A stretch of 10,889 nt of DNA from Bacteroidales bacterium (GTDB taxonomy: Bacteria; Bacteroidota; Bacteroidia; Bacteroidales; VadinHA17), in assembly GCA_025455535.1 (NCBI GenBank), contig JALOMM010000027.1, forward strand, positions 1-10,889, read 5' to 3'. The notes beneath the pieces were generated by a model. The model was not told the DNA's origin and ran no database searches. It saw nothing but the letters and a program-made list of their open reading frames with translations. Below, piece by piece: positions 7,774 through 10,889 of the stretch. Made by a program: the position numbers and the translations under genes. Numbering within the stretch: the stretch's first letter is position 1; every line of letters begins with the position of its first letter.

Positions 7774-9366
7774 TCAGATAGCCTCAATGTATTCCAGGGC
7801 TTTGAGCAGCGTCTGGTCTATCTTTTCCCAAAGCGGGTAGAAGCCCTTGCTGTCAAGCATGTTGCGGGCAATGTATGCCTTTAGTTGAATGTAGAGAATA
7901 TTCTCTGAGGTATCAATACCTTCCTTATCAGGCGGGATACCATTATCAGAAGCATATTTAATAAATTTTGCCATGAGGTCCTGGTCTGATAACCATTCAT
8001 CGAGCGAAGAAAGGTCACGGAATTTTTTCATTGCCTCGCGGTTGTCTTCCGTATACTTCAATGCATACCTGAGAAGCAGGCCAGAATTTCTTACAGAGAT
8101 GAAATAGTCTGAGATACCTGTTGTATCAAGAGGAATAAAGATATCTGGCATGATCCCGCCACCGCCGTAAACTGTTTTACCTCCGGGGGTGGTAAATCGC
8201 AGTGAATCAGGCAAATCTATTGAGTCAGCCTGCTCGAATTCTCCGTGTATATATCTTGCTCCAAGCTCTTCATAGTATTTTTCAACCCCTTCGTCGTAAG
8301 GCTTCTGTATCGATCTGCCTGTCGGGGTATAGTAGCGGGCGATGGTGAGTCGCATCCCTGACCCGTCACGGAACATAACGGGTTCCTGCACCAGTCCTTT
8401 GCCGAAAGAGCGGCGGCCCATGATAGTGCCGCGGTCATTATCCTGCACTGCTCCTGCCAGTATCTCGCTTGCTGAGGCGCTCCACTCATCGATGAGAATA
8501 ACCAGTTCACCCTCCTCGAACTCACCGTGTGAGGTGGCTCTTACATCCTGTCTTGGTTTTGACTTACCCATGGTGAAGACAATGAGCTTACCTTCCGGGA
8601 GGAACTGGTCTGCTATCATCGTGGCAGCATCCATTACGCCGCCTGAGTTGCTTCTGAGGTCCAGTATCAGCTTCTTCATCCCCTGGCCCTTGAGCTCACG
8701 CAGCCCCTGCTGAAACTCCTCATGTGTATTAAGGGCGAAGTTGGATATTTTGATATATCCCACATCGTCTGACATCATGTATGAGACATCAACACTGAAG
8801 ATGGGAATTTTATCGCGGACGATGGTGAATGGAATAAGTTCAGGTACCCCTTTCCTGGCAATCTTCAGGTCTACCCTGGTCCCTCGCGGCCCTTTGAGCA
8901 TCCTTACAATGTTCTCGTCAGCGATTCCCTTACCTGCTATGAGTGAGTCACCGACATAAATGATCTTGTCTCCTGCCATGATCCCCGCCTTTTCCGATGG
9001 GCCACCCGGTATAGTGCTGATTATAAGGACAGTGTCGGTTATCGTGTTAAATGAGACTCCAATACCGTCAAAATTACCCTGCAGAGGCTCATTGGCCTCA
9101 GCGAGATCACGTGCGGGGATATAAACAGAATGGGGGTCTAGCTTGCGCAGCATCATCGGGATGGCTTCCTCAATGATTGCATTGCGGTCAATAGTGTCAA
9201 CGTAATCTGACTCAATGATATCAAGTATGCGGCTCATCTTGTCGCCGGAGGCCGGGAAGGTGGTACTGAGTCCGGTGTCAGGGTGAGGCATGTAAAATCC
9301 GATAAGTATTCCCAGTGCAATGCCGGCGGAGATAATAAGCGGTAGATATGCTCTATTGTATTTCAT
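7774..9366 (-). CDS. ctpA: C-terminal processing peptidase, S41 family with PDZ domain
   Basis: This is a serine protease with a Ser-Lys dyad that cleaves proteins near their C-termini in the cell envelope. The protein has 530 residues. One N-terminal membrane helix or uncleaved signal anchor (about 7-27) is followed by a helical segment with LRKLDPHSVYIP (73-84). The PDZ domain (about 97-170) contains GIGVSF and a GPSEKAGIMAGDKI block. The S41 core is at about 195-365. The dyad is S298 in EWSASASEI and K323 in RSFGKGLVQ, 25 residues apart as in CtpB and photosystem D1 protease, with Q327 as the third conserved residue. A C-terminal extension (about 400-530) is common in Bacteroidota homologues. 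Its ATG overlaps the last 14 bases of the deaminase gene, suggesting coupled translation. The substrate is unknown. Confidence 0.95.
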   Translation of the reverse strand: MKYNRAYLPLIISAGIALGILIGFYMPHPDTGLSTTFPASGDKMSRILDIIESDYVDTIDRNAIIEEAIPMMLRKLDPHSVYIPARDLAEANEPLQGNFDGIGVSFNTITDTVLIISTIPGGPSEKAGIMAGDKIIYVGDSLIAGKGIADENIVRMLKGPRGTRVDLKIARKGVPELIPFTIVRDKIPIFSVDVSYMMSDDVGYIKISNFALNTHEEFQQGLRELKGQGMKKLILDLRSNSGGVMDAATMIADQFLPEGKLIVFTMGKSKPRQDVRATSHGEFEEGELVILIDEWSASASEILAGAVQDNDRGTIMGRRSFGKGLVQEPVMFRDGSGMRLTIARYYTPTGRSIQKPYDEGVEKYYEELGARYIHGEFEQADSIDLPDSLRFTTPGGKTVYGGGGIMPDIFIPLDTTGISDYFISVRNSGLLLRYALKYTEDNREAMKKFRDLSSLDEWLSDQDLMAKFIKYASDNGIPPDKEGIDTSENILYIQLKAYIARNMLDSKGFYPLWEKIDQTLLKALEYIEAI

Positions 9367-9823
9367 TGTCCTTTTCTTCTAAATCTATATAAACCATCTC
9401 GATACCTGCTCTTTTAAGCAGGTCAATGCCTTCCAGGTTACGGTACTGATTGCTGTACACAACGCGCCTGATACCTGACTGTATGATCAGCTTCGAGCAC
9501 TCCATGCATGGCGAATCAGTGATATACAGGGTGGAATTCTCACTTGAGTTATTTGACCTGGCTACCTTGGTGATGGCGTTTGCCTCTGCATGAAGAACAT
9601 ATGGTTTGGTCACATTGTTTTCATCCTCACAGACATTTTCAAACCCTGATGGGGTTCCGTTATAGCCGTCAGAGATTATCATCTTGTCCTTGACTATCAG
9701 CGCTCCCACCTGCCTTCTCTTACAGTAGGAGTTCTCTGCCCATATGGCAGCCATCCTCAGATATCGCCTGTCAAACTGTAGCTGTTTCGCACCGTATGGG
9801 TGGATGGCATCCTTCCTGTTCAT
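9353..9823 (-). CDS. dCMP deaminase family protein (cytidine/deoxycytidylate deaminase fold)
   Basis: This zinc hydrolase probably deaminates dCMP to dUMP, feeding thymidylate synthesis; ComEB-type proteins belong to the same family. The protein has 156 residues, the usual length. The N-terminal block RRYLRMAAIWAENSYCKRRQVGA is typical of the dCMP deaminase branch. The zinc site is H78 and the proton-shuttling E80 in LHAEANAI, with C106 and C109 in SPCMECSKL. The segment SDGYNGTPSGFENVCED (51-67) is also characteristic of this branch and includes family-typical phosphate-contact residues. The ATG at 9823 opens a normal N-terminus. It lies 44 bases after the PhzF-family gene, and its stop falls inside the start of the protease gene. 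The spacer holds a possible promoter of its own. Activity on free dCMP is inferred from family membership. Confidence 0.92.
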   Translation of the reverse strand: MNRKDAIHPYGAKQLQFDRRYLRMAAIWAENSYCKRRQVGALIVKDKMIISDGYNGTPSGFENVCEDENNVTKPYVLHAEANAITKVARSNNSSENSTLYITDSPCMECSKLIIQSGIRRVVYSNQYRNLEGIDLLKRAGIEMVYIDLEEKDNEIQ

Positions 9824-9842
9824 CCCTCTTGTTTTGGATTGA

Positions 9843-9850
9843 CAAACATA
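9843..9850 (-). promoter_or_regulatory. Possible -7 promoter element before the deaminase gene
   Basis: The minus strand reads TATGTTTG, a full match to the Bacteroidota TAnnTTTG element, 20 bases before the deaminase ATG and inside the 44-base gap after the PhzF-family gene. No TTTG stands at the expected distance upstream, so the call is weak. If real, the deaminase and protease genes could be transcribed apart from the PhzF gene. Confidence 0.3.
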
Positions 9851-9867
9851 ATTGATTTTATGCTAAC

Positions 9868-10656
9868 TCAGACGTATATCTCGCCTTTAAGATAAAGCAT
9901 TGCCCTGCCGGCGATCAAAGTGCGGTCTCCGGCGAGGGAGCATTCGAGATAACCTCCCCTGTCAGAGAGCTGTCTCGCTTTAAGGGTTTTTCTGCCGAGG
10001 CGTTCTGACCAGAAGGGGGTAAGTGTGGTATGAGCGGAACCTGTCACCGGGTCCTCATCAATGCCTGCCCCCGGCACAAAGAAGCGCGATACGAAATCGA
10101 CATCACTGCCCGGGGCGGTGACAATAGTTCCCCGCCCCTCAGCGCGTGCAAGTTTTCTGAAGTCAGGAACAAGATTGATTATGTCGCTTTCACTCTCATA
10201 CAAAAGAAGGTAATCGCTTCTCCCCCTGTAGCATTCAAGAGGTTCTCTGTCCATGCTTTCCCGTATGATCGCGGGTAACTCACATCGCACAGGAGTATCG
10301 GTGGGGAAGTCCAGCTCAAGCATACCTCCATTCTTCCTGACAATAAGGTCACCCATATGCTGTGAATGAAATGTCACATCAGTCACATCAGGCTGAAGGA
10401 TATTCATCACCACGAAGGAGGATGCCAGGGTGGCGTGACCGCACAGGTCAACCTCGGTGACCGGTGTAAACCATCTTATGAGCCAGTCGTTCCCCTGTGG
10501 AATAATGAATGCCGTCTCCGCAAGGTTGTTCTCCAGGGCGATATTTTGCATAAGGTCGTCGGCAGGCCACTCGCTGAGGATGCAAACTGCAGCAGGATTG
10601 CCGCTGAAAGGGCCTGTGGTGAAGGCATCAACCTGATAGATAGGCACTGTTTTCAT
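9868..10656 (-). CDS. PhzF family epimerase/isomerase-like protein
   Basis: This is a member of the PhzF/diaminopimelate-epimerase-fold family. Most members are enzymes of unknown substrate; only the phenazine enzyme and a few others are defined. The protein has 262 residues, normal length, with two similar halves. The first half opens IYQVDAFTTGPFSGNPAAVC (6-25). The expected catalytic glutamate is E47 in NNLAETAFI, followed by the CGHATLAS turn (72-79). The second half has the partner motif GIDEDPVTGSAHTTL (198-212), with D202 and H209. There are no other phenazine genes nearby, so phenazine synthesis is unlikely. The ATG at 10656 lies at the normal start of the fold, and a good promoter element precedes it. 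It is the first gene of a minus-strand run (PhzF, deaminase, protease) and diverges from the metallo-beta-lactamase-fold gene. Confidence 0.93.
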   Translation of the reverse strand: MKTVPIYQVDAFTTGPFSGNPAAVCILSEWPADDLMQNIALENNLAETAFIIPQGNDWLIRWFTPVTEVDLCGHATLASSFVVMNILQPDVTDVTFHSQHMGDLIVRKNGGMLELDFPTDTPVRCELPAIIRESMDREPLECYRGRSDYLLLYESESDIINLVPDFRKLARAEGRGTIVTAPGSDVDFVSRFFVPGAGIDEDPVTGSAHTTLTPFWSERLGRKTLKARQLSDRGGYLECSLAGDRTLIAGRAMLYLKGEIYV

Positions 10657-10678
10657 TTCAATGTTTTTGTATCGCGGA

Positions 10679-10686
10679 CAAAGTTA
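10679..10686 (-). promoter_or_regulatory. Probable -7 promoter element for the PhzF-family gene
   Basis: The minus strand reads TAACTTTG, a full match to the Bacteroidota TAnnTTTG element, 23 bases before the ATG at 10656. The partner TTTG is not at the expected distance; a TTTT sits about 15 bases upstream instead. Transcription would start near 10672, leaving a leader of about 16 bases. Confidence 0.4.
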
Positions 10687-10743
10687 GGAATGTTTGACTT
10701 GAAAAATTCTTCAGATACGGTCTAACTATTTTATATTCGTACT

Positions 10744-10889
10744 ATGATTACTATTCCGGATACAAGCCGGGGAACTGCCATATTCAGACTTACCCCGGCA
10801 CGATGCAACATATTTGTTGTCAGCAGGCAGGGCAGGGTGATACTCATTGATACCGGGATCCATGCTGACCGGGGCAGGGTGGAGAGTGC
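10744..10889 (+). CDS. Metallo-beta-lactamase-fold protein, N-terminal fragment (3' partial)
   Basis: The ATG at 10744 opens a frame that runs to the right edge without a stop, giving 48 residues. The visible part has the first two strands of a metallo-beta-lactamase fold: a short N-terminal strand, then CNIFVVSRQGRVILIDTG (21-38), the usual pattern of a hydrophobic strand leading into (I/V)DTG. The zinc motif HxHxDH that would confirm an active hydrolase lies outside the window. The start is the first ATG after an 87-base spacer shared with the divergent PhzF-family gene. No Shine-Dalgarno sequence is visible, and no convincing promoter was found. It could belong to glyoxalase II-like, RNase Z-like or other branches, which cannot be separated here. 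Confidence 0.65.
   Translation, partial: MITIPDTSRGTAIFRLTPARCNIFVVSRQGRVILIDTGIHADRGRVES

Noticed and set aside
9868..10656. A phenazine biosynthesis locus suggested by the PhzF-family gene
   Set aside because: No other phenazine genes are present, and PhzF-like proteins are widespread in organisms that make no phenazines.
10732..10739. TATATTCG just before the metallo-beta-lactamase-fold gene as a promoter element
   Set aside because: It lies only five bases before the ATG, which would put transcription initiation at or beyond the start codon, and it has no TTTG partner.

Overview
The window looks like ordinary chromosomal housekeeping DNA from a member of the Bacteroidota, probably Bacteroidales-like, with mid-range GC. 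Four things point that way: a sdhC-sdhA-sdhB order with a single five-helix cytochrome b subunit and long SdhA, the Bacteroidota form of the SdhB cluster motif, a lack of clear Shine-Dalgarno sequences, and promoter-like sites of the Bacteroidota type (TTTG, about 19 bases, TAnnTTTG). The genus cannot be set from this stretch.

Layout, left to right. The C-terminal end of a one-helix membrane protein enters from the left edge (+). It runs tail to tail, with a 24-base overlap, into a two-gene minus-strand unit: an unrecognised helical protein (244 aa) followed by a DusB-type tRNA-dihydrouridine synthase that probably starts at TTG. A 154-base AT-rich divergent spacer with an inverted repeat separates this unit from pepP, the Xaa-Pro aminopeptidase (+). 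A strong GC hairpin lies between pepP and the convergent sdhCAB operon (minus), which encodes all three subunits of a succinate:quinone oxidoreductase. A promoter match upstream of sdhC helps fix that gene's start.

Divergent from sdhC is an alpha/beta hydrolase (+). It ends three bases from the stop of a minus-strand S41 protease (CtpA type). The protease start overlaps the end of a dCMP/cytidine deaminase-family gene, which follows a PhzF-family gene on the same strand. At the right edge, divergent from the PhzF gene, begins a metallo-beta-lactamase-fold protein (+), cut off by the window.

Functionally, the only tight multi-gene system is the respiratory complex II operon, which links succinate/fumarate interconversion to the quinone pool. 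The other genes act separately: tRNA modification, peptide trimming, envelope proteolysis, nucleotide metabolism and two enzymes of unknown substrate. I saw no mobile element, CRISPR array, tRNA, rRNA or phage gene. I did not find a convincing previously undescribed system. The least explained item is the 244-aa protein upstream of dusB.
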